Shown: positions 18,134-26,993 of the stretch, one piece after another
Layout: the number at the start of each line of letters is the position of its first letter
Position numbering within the stretch: the first letter of the stretch is position 1
Assembly (NCBI GenBank): GCA_016788585.1
Contig: JAEURP010000009.1
Location: 1 to 64,000, forward strand
Source: Chthonomonas sp.
Lineage (GTDB): Bacteria; Armatimonadota; Fimbriimonadia; Fimbriimonadales; Fimbriimonadaceae
Direction: 5' to 3'
DNA length: 64,000 nt
The notes under the pieces: model-generated
What the model saw: only the letters and a program-made list of their open reading frames with translations
What the model was told of the DNA's origin: nothing
The model's database searches: none
Made by a program: the position numbers and the translations under genes

Positions 18134-18430
18134 ATGGCAAGACTCGAATCACACCTCTGGGAGTACAACTTCGCGCGCGTGGTCATCTTAGATGTCTCGA
18201 GCGACTACGAGCTCATGGCGGAGCCAATGCCGCCGAACTGTTACCCAATCCTTGAAGAGAAGTGGGTACACAAGGCACAGTTGCCCGGCATTTTGCCGCA
18301 AGACGAACTCCTCGCTGGTTACCTTTACGACTGGCACGAAAGTAGCGAACGAGAAGAGAACGCTTGGTATGTTGGTGTCGTCCGCCAAGAGCTTGCCCAA
18401 ACCTTGCTTGCCGATCGTGGCATCGCCTAA
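18134..18430 (+). CDS. Hypothetical protein
   Basis: This 98-residue soluble, acidic protein begins MARLESHLWEYNFARVVIL and is rich in Trp, Tyr and Glu. No family is recognised. The ATG at 18134 is chosen over longer readings because upstream in-frame codons lie inside motB and look unlike protein. It follows motB by 46 bases and shares its last 4 bases with the convergent GNAT gene. Reading-frame quality suggests a real gene, but its link to motility is only positional. Confidence 0.5.
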   Translation: MARLESHLWEYNFARVVILDVSSDYELMAEPMPPNCYPILEEKWVHKAQLPGILPQDELLAGYLYDWHESSEREENAWYVGVVRQELAQTLLADRGIA

Positions 18431-19200
18431 AACTGATCGGTCATGAACATCTGGGGCGGGCTCGGACACCCTCGCCCCATAAGATAGAGGTCGGCAAATT
18501 TGAGGTCTCCTGGCACGCCAATCCGATCTGTTAGAGTCCGGAGCCCGTACCACTCCGCCCCAGGGGGAACAGGCCATGACAGAGCTTGGTCGGTGGTCAT
18601 GGCCTCGCGAATCATGGTGCCTTCAAGGCATGCATAACCTCCGCCCATGGGCTCGCACACCTTCAAACTGTACTTCCACTTTGCCCAACTGTGGGAGTCC
18701 CGCCTTAGGCGTCGGCTGTCTTGATGGCTCCAGTCGGCATAAAGCTGTTCGACCTCGCTGAAGGAAAGGGCTGGGCCGACGGTATCAGTGGGAAGTGTTG
18801 CAATTGGACCTCGCACCAGTTCATCGACGACCTCGAAGCCACACTTTTCGTACAGTCCACGGCGCTTGGCGAACAAGATGGCCTCGGAGACCCCTTGAGC
18901 TTCGGAGACAGAGCACACTTCTGAAACTAGCCGCTCAGCGTAACCCTTGCCCCTGGCTGCGGGAAGCGTAGCAACGCCCGCAATACCGATCGCATGGCTA
19001 CTGCCAAATTGAAGGGGTGTGGTGGTGAGGATCGTCTGCATTTCGCCCTCGATGAACAAGGCCCACTTTCGCGCCGGATCAAACCCAGGATCGGCAAAAA
19101 ACACTCCGTGGGCGAGATCGTAATCGAGATCGAAGACCTCGCATAGAATGGCTAGGAAGCGGTCGCACTCTTGCATCCTGACCGGGCGAATTTCGGTCAC
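18427..19200 (-). CDS. GNAT family N-acetyltransferase
   Basis: This 257-residue protein has the acetyl-CoA-binding GNAT core in its N-terminal half: GIAGVATLPAARGKGYAERL near 75-95, then AILFAKRRGLYEKCGFEVV, the usual end of the fold. The C-terminal part resembles the extended acetyltransferases of the Eis type. The substrate is unknown. It overlaps cdaR by 4 bases, so it occupies the place in the cdaA-cdaR operon where glmM usually lies. Whether it modifies a wall precursor or protein is not readable. Confidence 0.75.
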   Translation of the reverse strand: MTEIRPVRMQECDRFLAILCEVFDLDYDLAHGVFFADPGFDPARKWALFIEGEMQTILTTTPLQFGSSHAIGIAGVATLPAARGKGYAERLVSEVCSVSEAQGVSEAILFAKRRGLYEKCGFEVVDELVRGPIATLPTDTVGPALSFSEVEQLYADWSHQDSRRLRRDSHSWAKWKYSLKVCEPMGGGYACLEGTMIREAMTTDQALSWPVPPGAEWYGLRTLTDRIGVPGDLKFADLYLMGRGCPSPPQMFMTDQF

Positions 19201-19844
19201 AGCGAGGATGGGGCCACCTCGATTCGAACCAGAACCACCCGAGGACTGACTTCAACCCTAGGGAGCGGTACCCCATCGGCACCAAGGGCCTCGAGGTCGA
19301 CCGTTTGTGACATGCCTCTTGAGACGTCTACGAGAGCTCGCACACGGGAGACCTTACCGATCTCGCCAGCGGGGCCGGTGAGCGTGATGACCGCAGGTTC
19401 GGCGACAGCATTCTTAAATCCATCGAGCATTCCCTGAGTCTCGACTGACACGGTGCGAATCGTCGTGGCCACTTTGTCGATCGAGACTTTGAGAACCGGC
19501 CGCTTTGGCCTCAACATCACTTTGTCAACAACGGCAGGAACCATCACTTTGACCGTGTACGAACCCGGCTGCTTGTTGGAGACATCGACCACAGCGATGA
19601 GATCAGACGGTTCAATGTCGTCGATTTCAGTTTCTGGCCCATCGGCAACCACGGAGACGCCTTCGGGCAAGTCGCTGAGGAAGAGCCCTGGTTGAAGGCC
19701 CTTTGCTTCCAGTCGCACAAGAAATTCGCGCTGCCGCGTGGGCTGGGTCTGCGCATTGACTTGAAGCCAGAGCATCAGCGAGAGAGCAAACGAGATAATC
19801 GCAAGTAACCCCTTCTCAGCTCGGCCAATTGGCTTAAAGGGCAC
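19197..19844 (-). CDS. cdaR: YbbR-domain protein, CdaR-like regulator of diadenylate cyclase
   Basis: The 215-residue protein has one N-terminal membrane helix (LLAIISFALSLMLWLQVNAQ). Two YbbR repeats lie outside the membrane, with beta-rich VRLEAKGLQPGLFL and VSVETQGMLDGFKNA segments. In Firmicutes CdaR binds CdaA and modulates c-di-AMP production. It overlaps cdaA by 11 bases and GNAT by 4, which supports a functional operon. The count of YbbR repeats is lower than in some homologues. Confidence 0.8.
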   Translation of the reverse strand: MPFKPIGRAEKGLLAIISFALSLMLWLQVNAQTQPTRQREFLVRLEAKGLQPGLFLSDLPEGVSVVADGPETEIDDIEPSDLIAVVDVSNKQPGSYTVKVMVPAVVDKVMLRPKRPVLKVSIDKVATTIRTVSVETQGMLDGFKNAVAEPAVITLTGPAGEIGKVSRVRALVDVSRGMSQTVDLEALGADGVPLPRVEVSPRVVLVRIEVAPSSL

Positions 19845-20676
19845 GCTTGGCCTCCCGGCGTAGCCGCCTTCGTCGTGGCGTGTCCGACCCTCGCAATTCC
19901 TGATTCAGGATTTCTCGCAACTCGTTGATGCCCTCACAAAGGGTCATCCGACCTTCTGCCGCAATAGAAATCGTGCCTCGCTCCTCGCTCACGATGATCG
20001 CCAAGCAGTCACTCTGCTCACTCATTCCGATGCCTGCCCGGTGGCGCATGTGTACCTTCCGGCTGACTTGGTCACTCACGCTAAGTGGTAGCTGGCAAGC
20101 GGCTGCAATGACTTTCTCGCCACGGACAATCGCCGCGCCATCATGCAAGGGGTTACCGTTAAAGAAGATCGAGTTGAGCAGAGCAGGGGTCATTTGGGCA
20201 TCGAGCGGCACGCCATTCGCAATGATGTCGCTGAGGGGTGTCGCACGTTCGACAATGATAATGGCCCCGATCTTCTGCTGAGCTAGCTCTGTGACCCCCG
20301 CAACCAAATCGTCGATCGCTCTTGCGGACGAACTTACGTGTGGCCCCCCGAGCCGAGAGGTCCAAAGACCCAATCGAGCAAACCCTTCAAGAGCCTGGCG
20401 CAATTCCGGCAGGAGAAGAATGACGAGCGCGACGGGTGCCAGGGCGGTCGCCTTGTCGAGGACCCAATGCAGAGTCCTGAGCTGAAGGAGATCTGAAACG
20501 AACAGGGCCGCAACGAATACAACGATGCCAAGGAGAATTCGCCAAGCTCTCGTATTACGAACCAAGATGAGGAGGCGGTAGATGAGGTAGGTGACGAGGA
20601 GGATATCCAGCAAATGCCAGAGGTTCTCGGGGGTGAACCTCAGGAGATGTGACAGACGGAGCAGAAGATCGTCCAC
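19834..20676 (-). CDS. cdaA: Diadenylate cyclase CdaA (c-di-AMP synthase)
   Basis: This 280-residue membrane enzyme makes cyclic di-AMP from two ATP. Three N-terminal helices (about 20-95) precede the DAC domain with both hallmark motifs: Asp-Gly-Ala at 179-181 (PLHDGAAIV) and Arg-His-Arg at 211-213 (MRHRAGIG). In other bacteria c-di-AMP controls potassium and osmolyte balance and wall homeostasis. The start is GTG. It leads a cdaA-cdaR-GNAT operon divergent from a degenerate receiver gene. Confidence 0.93.
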   Translation of the reverse strand: MDDLLLRLSHLLRFTPENLWHLLDILLVTYLIYRLLILVRNTRAWRILLGIVVFVAALFVSDLLQLRTLHWVLDKATALAPVALVILLLPELRQALEGFARLGLWTSRLGGPHVSSSARAIDDLVAGVTELAQQKIGAIIIVERATPLSDIIANGVPLDAQMTPALLNSIFFNGNPLHDGAAIVRGEKVIAAACQLPLSVSDQVSRKVHMRHRAGIGMSEQSDCLAIIVSEERGTISIAAEGRMTLCEGINELREILNQELRGSDTPRRRRLRREAKRAL

Positions 20677-20725
20677 GGACGTGTACCTATTGTATCGGTT
20701 CAGGAGGGCGTAGAATCAATGGCTA

Positions 20726-21085
20726 ATGAGAGTTGCCGTTTATGAAGATAATTTGATTTGGAGCAGCAGGCTTGCAGTCTCGCTCCGGGCCCTAGGGCAT
20801 GAACCTATCGTTTTGCGGCAAGTCGATGCGCCGCTGCCAGATGGAGCCGGTCTTGCAATCGTGAATCTGACGAGCCCCACACTCGATGCCCAGCGTGTGC
20901 TGTCCAACCTGGGGCGCAGGGTGTTTATCATCGGTCATGGTGGCCACAAGGAACTGGGCGAATTGCCGCAGGCGCTGAAGAGTGCCTGCGATCTCGTCAC
21001 CACGAACGGCACGCTTTCTATGCGATTCGAATCCGTGATGAGCCAGGTGCCTGGTGCAAATGCGGGTTTAAGCAAAGACGCTTGA
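20726..21085 (+). CDS. Degenerate receiver-like protein
   Basis: The 119-residue product has the alternating hydrophobic-strand pattern of a CheY-type receiver. MRVAVYEDN is strand 1 with an acidic pair (Glu7, Asp8), LAIVNLTSP strand 3 and RVFIIGHGG strand 4. The phosphorylation Asp is replaced by Asn47, and the conserved Thr and Lys positions are not kept, so it should not be phosphorylated normally. It is divergent from cdaA (49 bases apart). It may be a phosphorylation-independent adaptor; this is inference from fold pattern only. Confidence 0.5.
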   Translation: MRVAVYEDNLIWSSRLAVSLRALGHEPIVLRQVDAPLPDGAGLAIVNLTSPTLDAQRVLSNLGRRVFIIGHGGHKELGELPQALKSACDLVTTNGTLSMRFESVMSQVPGANAGLSKDA

Positions 21086-21110
21086 CCTGTGGGTCGCCGC
21101 TGAGTCTAAA
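21082..21110 (+). promoter_or_regulatory. Sigma-70-type promoter for scoA leader
   Basis: TTGACC (21082-21087) and TCTAAA (21105-21110) are separated by 17 bases, 5 of 6 and 4 of 6 matches to the consensus. The element overlaps the stop of the receiver-like gene and would give an 80-90 base leader before scoA. Confidence 0.45.
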
Positions 21111-21156
21111 ATTGGCCCAGGTCAATCCACTGGCCATCCTGTAATACTGTCCCCTT

Positions 21157-21183
21157 GGGAGCGCTGGGCAGCGCTCCCTTTTT
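21157..21183 (+). terminator. Strong intrinsic terminator 18 bases before scoA
   Basis: A perfect 9-base stem (GGGAGCGCT/AGCGCTCCC, loop GGGC) is followed by five T residues. It can end transcription of the receiver-like gene. Because it lies only 18 bases before scoA and after a promoter-like sequence, it could also be an attenuator. A weaker hairpin, GGCCCAG/CTGGCC, lies upstream. Confidence 0.8.
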
Positions 21184-21201
21184 ATTGATAAACTACTGGG
21201 C

Positions 21202-21906
21202 ATGAATAAGGTCTTCACCGACGCCAAGTCCGCCCTCGATGGTTTTGTGTTTGATGGGATGACCGTTATGAGCGGTGGATTTGGACTTTGCGGCATTGCC
21301 GAGCACCTGATCTTGGCCCTGCGAGACTCAGGCGTCAAGGACATTACGGTGATTAGCAACAATTGCGGTGTCGATGATTTTGGAATGGGCCTCCTTCTTC
21401 AGACCAAGCAGATCAAGAAGATGCTCAGCAGTTACGTCGGTGAGAATGCCGAGTTCGAGCGACAATTCCTGTCGGGCGAGCTGGAGTTAGAGTTCAATCC
21501 CCAAGGCACGCTTGCCGAGAGAATCCGGGCTGGAGGAGCTGGCATCCCTGCCTTTTACACCAAGACCGGCTACGGAACCGTGATCGCGGAGGGCAAGGAG
21601 ACCCGCCAGTTTGGGGGCGAGTGGTACGTGATGGAGACGGGACTGACCGCCGACCTGAGTATCGTCAAGGCTTGGAAAGGAGACAGGGCTGGGAATCTGA
21701 TCTATCGCAAGACGGCTCGCAATTTCAACCCAATGATGGCTACGGCTGGCAAAGTTTGTATTGCGGAAGTCGAGGAGCTTGTTGATATTGGACAGCTAGA
21801 TCCAGATCAAATCCATACGCCGGGTATCTATGTGGATCGCCTCATCGTCGGCACTCATTTCGAGAAAAGAATCGAGCGTCTAACCACGCGCGAGCGCACG
21901 GCCTAG
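21202..21906 (+). CDS. scoA: 3-oxoacid CoA-transferase subunit A
   Basis: This 234-residue alpha subunit matches the family through [14 protein letters not shown] near residue 28, the [12 protein letters not shown] segment, and [15 protein letters not shown]. With the scoB product (7336-7992) it would interconvert acetoacetate and acetoacetyl-CoA. It stands alone, 13 kb from and opposite to its partner, behind a terminator-like leader. Its end overlaps the convergent folE2 by 4 bases. Assignment is firm; pairing with scoB is inferred because no other B subunit is visible. Confidence 0.9.
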   Translation: MNKVFTDAKSALDGFVFDGMTVMSGGFGLCGIAEHLILALRDSGVKDITVISNNCGVDDFGMGLLLQTKQIKKMLSSYVGENAEFERQFLSGELELEFNPQGTLAERIRAGGAGIPAFYTKTGYGTVIAEGKETRQFGGEWYVMETGLTADLSIVKAWKGDRAGNLIYRKTARNFNPMMATAGKVCIAEVEELVDIGQLDPDQIHTPGIYVDRLIVGTHFEKRIERLTTRERTA

Positions 21907-22706
21907 CCAGACTTGGTTCTTTCGATGCTAGCGTAGGCATTGTGAGCATGAATGCTCTCATGGTTTTCGACCTCGACGCTATACCAGGTGATTCGCTCGT
22001 CGTCGTTGAAGAGTAATGAAACTTCGCGGACCATGTCCTCGACAAATCTCGGATTGTCGTAGGCAAGTTCCGTAACGAATTTCTCATCCGGCCGCTTAAG
22101 GAGGGGATACAGGGGGGCTGAAGCTCGGGCCTCGATTTTCTCGATGATCTCTTCAATCCAAATGTGATCCTTGGCACGAATTCGAACTGTGACATAGCCT
22201 CGCTGATTGTGGGCTCCATAATCGCTAATCTCCTTGCTGCAAGGGCAGAGAGTGGTCACCGGGATTCGAACCTGAACTACTAAGTCGTTCTTAAGGCCGC
22301 CACCTGCTTCAAATCGGCACTCGTATCCCATGAGACCTGGCTTTCTGGTAACCGGTGCGGGCTTGCTGATAAAGTACGTGAAGTCCACGTCGAGGTGGCT
22401 CTGCTCCGATTCCAGCCTCTCTCTCAACTCAGCGAGGATTACGGGAATACTCTGCACGCTAACCATTCCCGCATGTTCACCTAGCACTTCAAGAAAGCGG
22501 CTCATATGCGTTCCTTTGAAGTGTTTGGGCAGGTCAACAGTGAGCGTAAATGTTCCTATGGAATTCTGGATCTCGTTCTGGCGATCGAGGACTCGTATTG
22601 GATACTGCACTCCTCGAACGCCAACGCGATCAATCGCGATATTGCGCTCATCGCGCGAGTTCTGCATGTCGGGCATCGCCCCAGATTCGTTCTGGATCAT
22701 CAGCAA
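21903..22706 (-). CDS. folE2: GTP cyclohydrolase FolE2 (type IB)
   Basis: The 267-residue enzyme starts folate synthesis by converting GTP to dihydroneopterin triphosphate. It is the metal-flexible FolE2 type often kept for zinc shortage. Characteristic segments are [26 protein letters not shown] and [17 protein letters not shown], the last with the metal-binding Cys. An internal ATG (22676) beginning [12 protein letters not shown] gives the usual family N-terminus and may be the true start. It converges on scoA with a 4-base overlap. No zinc-regulator site was recognised upstream. Confidence 0.92.
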   Translation of the reverse strand: MLMIQNESGAMPDMQNSRDERNIAIDRVGVRGVQYPIRVLDRQNEIQNSIGTFTLTVDLPKHFKGTHMSRFLEVLGEHAGMVSVQSIPVILAELRERLESEQSHLDVDFTYFISKPAPVTRKPGLMGYECRFEAGGGLKNDLVVQVRIPVTTLCPCSKEISDYGAHNQRGYVTVRIRAKDHIWIEEIIEKIEARASAPLYPLLKRPDEKFVTELAYDNPRFVEDMVREVSLLFNDDERITWYSVEVENHESIHAHNAYASIERTKSG

Positions 22707-22762
22707 TTAAAAGATACGCTAATCAGGCCCTCGATGTTTGAACCGGTACAATCGAGTGACCG

Positions 22763-23212
22763 ATGCCGCGCGACATCCAGTACCTTACCGTCCAAGATCA
22801 CCTGTGGATTAATCTCCAAGTGACTGGTCATCAACAGCAATTCAAGTTCGCTGATTTGGAAGAAGCAGTGTACTTACAATATGCATATCAGACCAGTAAC
22901 AATGTGATCGCCCAGGCGGCGCGCTACGGAGCCAAGTTCGCTTCAAAATCTCCATTTGCGCGGGGTAATGAAGCGACAGCATTCGTTGGCTTGGTTTCCT
23001 TCTTGCGGCTGAATGGCTTCAACGTCGAACTCTCGGATGCCAAGGGTGCCGATTTCATGGCAAGTCTGGCCACGGGTGGTGAAGATGCGGTCCGTAAAGC
23101 AGTGCGCCACGATCACCATGCCCACGACGAGTCGGTTGAAGACGTGGCCAAGGCCGTTATTGAGGCCTATCCGAAGACGATTTCCAAGCTGAATAAGCAA
23201 GCCGTCGCCTAA
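22763..23212 (+). CDS. Fic/Doc-fold protein lacking catalytic residues
   Basis: This 149-residue protein resembles Doc (death-on-curing) proteins: an opening IQYLTVQDHLW like Doc's first strand, and SPFARGNEATAFVGLVSFLRLNG at 63-85 matching the Doc segment HPF-x-DGNKRTA and its helix. The catalytic His is Ser63, and the Asp, Lys and Arg of the motif are Arg, Glu and Ala. It should not transfer phosphate or AMP in the usual way. No antitoxin gene is adjacent. A His-rich stretch (HDHHAH, near 115) follows. It shares 4 bases with the convergent alaS. Confidence 0.55.
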   Translation: MPRDIQYLTVQDHLWINLQVTGHQQQFKFADLEEAVYLQYAYQTSNNVIAQAARYGAKFASKSPFARGNEATAFVGLVSFLRLNGFNVELSDAKGADFMASLATGGEDAVRKAVRHDHHAHDESVEDVAKAVIEAYPKTISKLNKQAVA

Positions 23213-26022
23213 GCGCCAACTTGCTCTCCAATAGTCGTCGGAAGCGATTGAAGCGCTTCACCCAACTTACTTAGGTCGCGCCCGCCGGCGGTGGCGAACT
23301 CTGGTCTGCCGCCTCCACCTCCGCCTGTTCGTGTAGCGAGATCCTTAACGATGGCCCCGGCGCTGGCGCCTGCGGCAACAGCGTCTTTGCCCAGCTTGGC
23401 AATGAACGTAGCCTTGCCGTCTTGCTTGACGACAACAACCGCGACACGATTGGGCGCATGAGCCGCGATCTGATCGGCGACGGCCTGAGCTTCCTTTGGA
23501 TCGACGTCATCAAGTTCCTTAACTACGAGCTCGACCGCTCCAATGGTTACTGCCGTTTCGGTGGCGCCAATGGATGACTGTTGCATCAGTTTCTCTCGCT
23601 TCTTGCGCTCCTCTCGCAGGGCTTCGAGATTCTTTTCGATTGCCCGAAGCAAGTCATGCGTCGTCGACTTTAGCAAGGTAGCGGCCTCGACCAAGGTCTC
23701 GTGCTGTTCATTGGCCCACTGCGCCGCGACATCGCCGGCAACCGCCTCGATTCTTCGCACGCCGCTGGCGGCCGAGGACTCGTGGAGAATCTTGAAGAAG
23801 CCGATCTGGCCCGTGTTTGACACGTGGCAGCCGCCGCAAAGCTCGACGCTAACGGGCTCGCCGCGATCTCCGCGAATATCAACGACGCGTACGAAGTCAC
23901 CATACTTTTCGCCGAAAAGAGCCATCGCTCCCATCGCCTTTGCGTCAGCTATCGGCACTCCGTCGTGAATATGAACGGAATAACCCCGGAGGATTTCCTC
24001 GTTAACGTCAGTCTCGACCTGTCGGAGCTCGTCCGCCGTCATGGCCTTGCCGTGGGTGAAATCGAAGCGCAGATGTTCAGGAGAAACCAAAGAACCAGCT
24101 TGTGTCACGTGGGCCCCCAAGCGATTCCGTAGGGCCGCGTGGAGCAAGTGCGTGACCGTATGGTGGCGCGTGATTCGGCGGCGGCGGGCGGCATCAACGG
24201 TTGCCGTGACCTGCTTCTTGAAGAACTGCTCGTTCAAAACCTGCTGTAAGTCCACTTGGGACATTTTGTCAAACGGTACGGGATGCCCAGTTTTCAACGG
24301 TTCGCAAAGATGCACATAGATGCCATCTTGCTTCACCAAGTCAAGGACGCGTAGCTCAAAGCCAGGCCCGACGAGCAATCCTTCGTCGCTGACCTGCCCG
24401 CCACTTTCGGCATAGAAAGGTGTCTGGTTCAGGGCAATCGCGATGTTGCCCGTTGGGCGGCCGTTATCGTCGGTTTCTGGCAAGGCCGCGACGACTTCGG
24501 CTTGGTTGGCAAGAGTTTGATATCCTACAAATTCGGTTGGAGCCGAACCTGCCTCTTCGCGAATGAGGATGAATAGGCCACCATCAACGCCTCCGTACAC
24601 GCTGTCCCGCTGGTCAGCGGACCGGCTCCGCTCTTGAGCTTCTTTGAGGGCCACTTCGTAACCATCGAGATCAACGACCACACCGGCTTCTTCGCATAGC
24701 TCTTGCGTGACTTCAAGCGGGAACCCGTAGGTGTCGTAAAGCTTAAAGGCTGACTCGCCGCTTAAGGTGCCTTGTCCCTGTCGTCCAAGGTCCTCTAGCC
24801 AGAGCGTCAGCATGTCCGTGCCTTGGCTGAGCGTACGTCGAAACTGAGCTTCTTCATTGAGGAGTGTGACCACGATGAGGTCGCGCTTCTCGACTAACTC
24901 CGTGTAGTGATCGCCCATGATTGCGGCGACGCCTTCGTAGATCAGGTGGAAGAAGGGTTCTTCAAACCCGAGAACTCGCTGTCCCTTCAGGACTGCGCGG
25001 CGAATGAGGCGGCGCAGGACATAGCCCCGCCCATTGTTGCTCGGCAAGATGCCATCGGCAATGCAGAAGCAAGCCGTGCGAATGTGGTCGGCGATGACAC
25101 GGATTGCGCGGTCCGAGGTCTCGGACAGGCCGTAGCGGGCACCGACGGACTCGATCGCATGAATAATGGGCTTGAAGGCATCGGTATCGTAAACCGAGCT
25201 GAATCCGCCAAGAACAGCTGCTGTCCGTTCTAGCCCCATGCCCGTGTCAATGGACTGGAAGGGTAGGTTCGGCATGCCGTCTTTGACATAGCCCTCGGAT
25301 GGGCGATCGGGATTGCGCAGGTGGCCCTGCCATTCGTACTGAATAAAGACGTCGTTCCAGATCTCGAGCCACTTACCGGCGGCCTCGTCGCGAATCCAAT
25401 CTTCTTTGGAGTAAGCACCCGATGGCGCGGGCTCGTCATTCGGCGTCCAGTAAAACATCTCCGAATTCGGGCCGCAAGGTCCGGGCGGGCCATTGGTAAA
25501 CGAGCTGGCGGGCCAGTAGTTGGTGTCCTCGCCGAGTAGGAAGACGCGATTTGTTGGGTCGAGCCCGGCGGCCCGAAGGTGCTTCGCCCAGTAGACCGGA
25601 GCGTCTTGGTCTTCTTCAAAAACGGTGAATGATAGCCGGTTCGGATCTAAGCTGAGCCACTCGGGCGATGTCAAGAACTCCCATGAGAAAGCTACGGCAT
25701 CTTCCTTAAAGTAGTCGCCAAAACTGAAGTTGCCGAGCATCTCAAAGAAGGTGAGGTGGCTGGTGTCGCCGACTTCTTCGATGTCACCCGTTCGCACGCA
25801 CTTCTGGGCGGTTGTCAGCCTTGGCCTATCCGGCTTTGCGACCCCACGGAAGAACGGCTTGAACTGCACCATTCCCGCGCCGTTGAAGAGGAGCGACTCG
25901 TCGAGACGGCCGGTTACGTCGTACGGAATCAAGGAGCCGCTGGGAAAAATCCCGTGCCCCTTGGATTCAAAAAACTCTAAATACTTGCGCCGTAACTCGC
26001 GGGTTTCCATGGATATGCTCAC
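23209..26022 (-). CDS. alaS: Alanyl-tRNA synthetase
   Basis: The 937-residue enzyme charges tRNA-Ala. It has the class II core (KYLEFFESKGHGIFPSGSL, then FFEMLGNFSFGDYFK) and the tRNA-recognition region. The editing domain has the zinc-type motifs HHTVTHLLH (near 625) and CGGCH (near 729). A C-Ala domain ending with a glycine-rich GGGGGGRPEFATAGG completes it. It is somewhat longer than the usual 875 or so. An alternative start four codons later (METREL) is possible; neither has a clear ribosome site. Confidence 0.95.
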   Translation of the reverse strand: MSISMETRELRRKYLEFFESKGHGIFPSGSLIPYDVTGRLDESLLFNGAGMVQFKPFFRGVAKPDRPRLTTAQKCVRTGDIEEVGDTSHLTFFEMLGNFSFGDYFKEDAVAFSWEFLTSPEWLSLDPNRLSFTVFEEDQDAPVYWAKHLRAAGLDPTNRVFLLGEDTNYWPASSFTNGPPGPCGPNSEMFYWTPNDEPAPSGAYSKEDWIRDEAAGKWLEIWNDVFIQYEWQGHLRNPDRPSEGYVKDGMPNLPFQSIDTGMGLERTAAVLGGFSSVYDTDAFKPIIHAIESVGARYGLSETSDRAIRVIADHIRTACFCIADGILPSNNGRGYVLRRLIRRAVLKGQRVLGFEEPFFHLIYEGVAAIMGDHYTELVEKRDLIVVTLLNEEAQFRRTLSQGTDMLTLWLEDLGRQGQGTLSGESAFKLYDTYGFPLEVTQELCEEAGVVVDLDGYEVALKEAQERSRSADQRDSVYGGVDGGLFILIREEAGSAPTEFVGYQTLANQAEVVAALPETDDNGRPTGNIAIALNQTPFYAESGGQVSDEGLLVGPGFELRVLDLVKQDGIYVHLCEPLKTGHPVPFDKMSQVDLQQVLNEQFFKKQVTATVDAARRRRITRHHTVTHLLHAALRNRLGAHVTQAGSLVSPEHLRFDFTHGKAMTADELRQVETDVNEEILRGYSVHIHDGVPIADAKAMGAMALFGEKYGDFVRVVDIRGDRGEPVSVELCGGCHVSNTGQIGFFKILHESSAASGVRRIEAVAGDVAAQWANEQHETLVEAATLLKSTTHDLLRAIEKNLEALREERKKREKLMQQSSIGATETAVTIGAVELVVKELDDVDPKEAQAVADQIAAHAPNRVAVVVVKQDGKATFIAKLGKDAVAAGASAGAIVKDLATRTGGGGGGRPEFATAGGRDLSKLGEALQSLPTTIGEQVGA

Positions 26023-26057
26023 CGAGGGTACCCGCGAGGCAGTAAACCCATTGGGAC

Positions 26058-26990
26058 TTAATCAAATTCGGACAGATAAGCCGAGTAGGCTTGAGCGATC
26101 CCTTGTTCAAGCGATGTCTTTTCCTTCCAGCCGAGCGAATGGAGGAGCGAGACGTCGTTGGTCTTTTCCGGGAATCCGTCGGGCTTCGATGTATCCCAAA
26201 CAATCTCGCCTTGGTGGCCGATCACGCGCTGAACGGTCTCGGCGAGCTCCTTAATGGTGACCGATCGACCGATGCCGATATTCACCATATCGGGCACGTT
26301 GTTTTTGCCCATCAGATACACAATCGCGTCGGCGAGGTCGTCGGAGTAGAGGAACTCTCGCTTAGGGCTGCCGGTGCCCCAGCAGGTGACTGGTGCGTGG
26401 CCGTTCTCCTTCGCTTCATGGAACTTGCGAATTAGCGCCGGCAGAACATGACTCGTTTCGAGATTGTAATTGTCTCCTGGCCCATAAATGTTTGGCGGCA
26501 TGCAGGTGAAGTAGTTGCTGCCGTACTGTTGCCGAATGGCTTGACACATTACTAGGCCGGCAATCTTTGCGACGGCATAGGGCGCGTTTGTGGGCTCAGG
26601 TTTGCCCGTCAATAGAGCCGTTTCTGGAATTGGTTGTGGTGTTTCGCGGGGGTAGATGCAACTAGAACCGAGGAAGCAGAAGTTAGGCACACCCGCCTTA
26701 TGCGCACCCCAAATGAGGTTTGCTTCGATCACCAGATTGATGCCAATAAAGTCAGCCGGGTAGGTGCTATTCGCGCCAATTCCGCCAACCTTCGCTGCCG
26801 CCATGACGATCCAGTCTGGCTTCTCAGTGGCTAGAAAGGTATCAACGGCCGCTTGGTTTTCGAGGTCAAGCTCTTGGCGTGTGCGCGTAACGATGTTCGA
26901 AAAACCCTGTGCCTGAAGCTGGCGCACAATCGCCGACCCCACCAAGCCTCTGTGGCCAGCTACAAAAACCTTGTCGGTCCTCTTAAGCAA
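26058..26990 (-). CDS. fcl: GDP-L-fucose synthase
   Basis: This 310-residue short-chain dehydrogenase epimerises and reduces GDP-4-keto-6-deoxymannose to GDP-L-fucose using NADPH. It has the Rossmann motif GHRGLVGSAIVRQL, the GSSCIYP serine segment, and the YAVAKIAG Tyr-Lys pair. It directly follows gmd (3 bases apart) on the same strand, forming the full two-step GDP-fucose module for surface glycan. Confidence 0.94.
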   Translation of the reverse strand: MLKRTDKVFVAGHRGLVGSAIVRQLQAQGFSNIVTRTRQELDLENQAAVDTFLATEKPDWIVMAAAKVGGIGANSTYPADFIGINLVIEANLIWGAHKAGVPNFCFLGSSCIYPRETPQPIPETALLTGKPEPTNAPYAVAKIAGLVMCQAIRQQYGSNYFTCMPPNIYGPGDNYNLETSHVLPALIRKFHEAKENGHAPVTCWGTGSPKREFLYSDDLADAIVYLMGKNNVPDMVNIGIGRSVTIKELAETVQRVIGHQGEIVWDTSKPDGFPEKTNDVSLLHSLGWKEKTSLEQGIAQAYSAYLSEFD

Positions 26991-26993
26991 AGC

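Noticed and set aside
21903-23212. Toxin-antitoxin pair around the Doc-like gene
   Set aside because: The neighbours are folE2 and alaS; no small antitoxin gene (Phd-like) is present.
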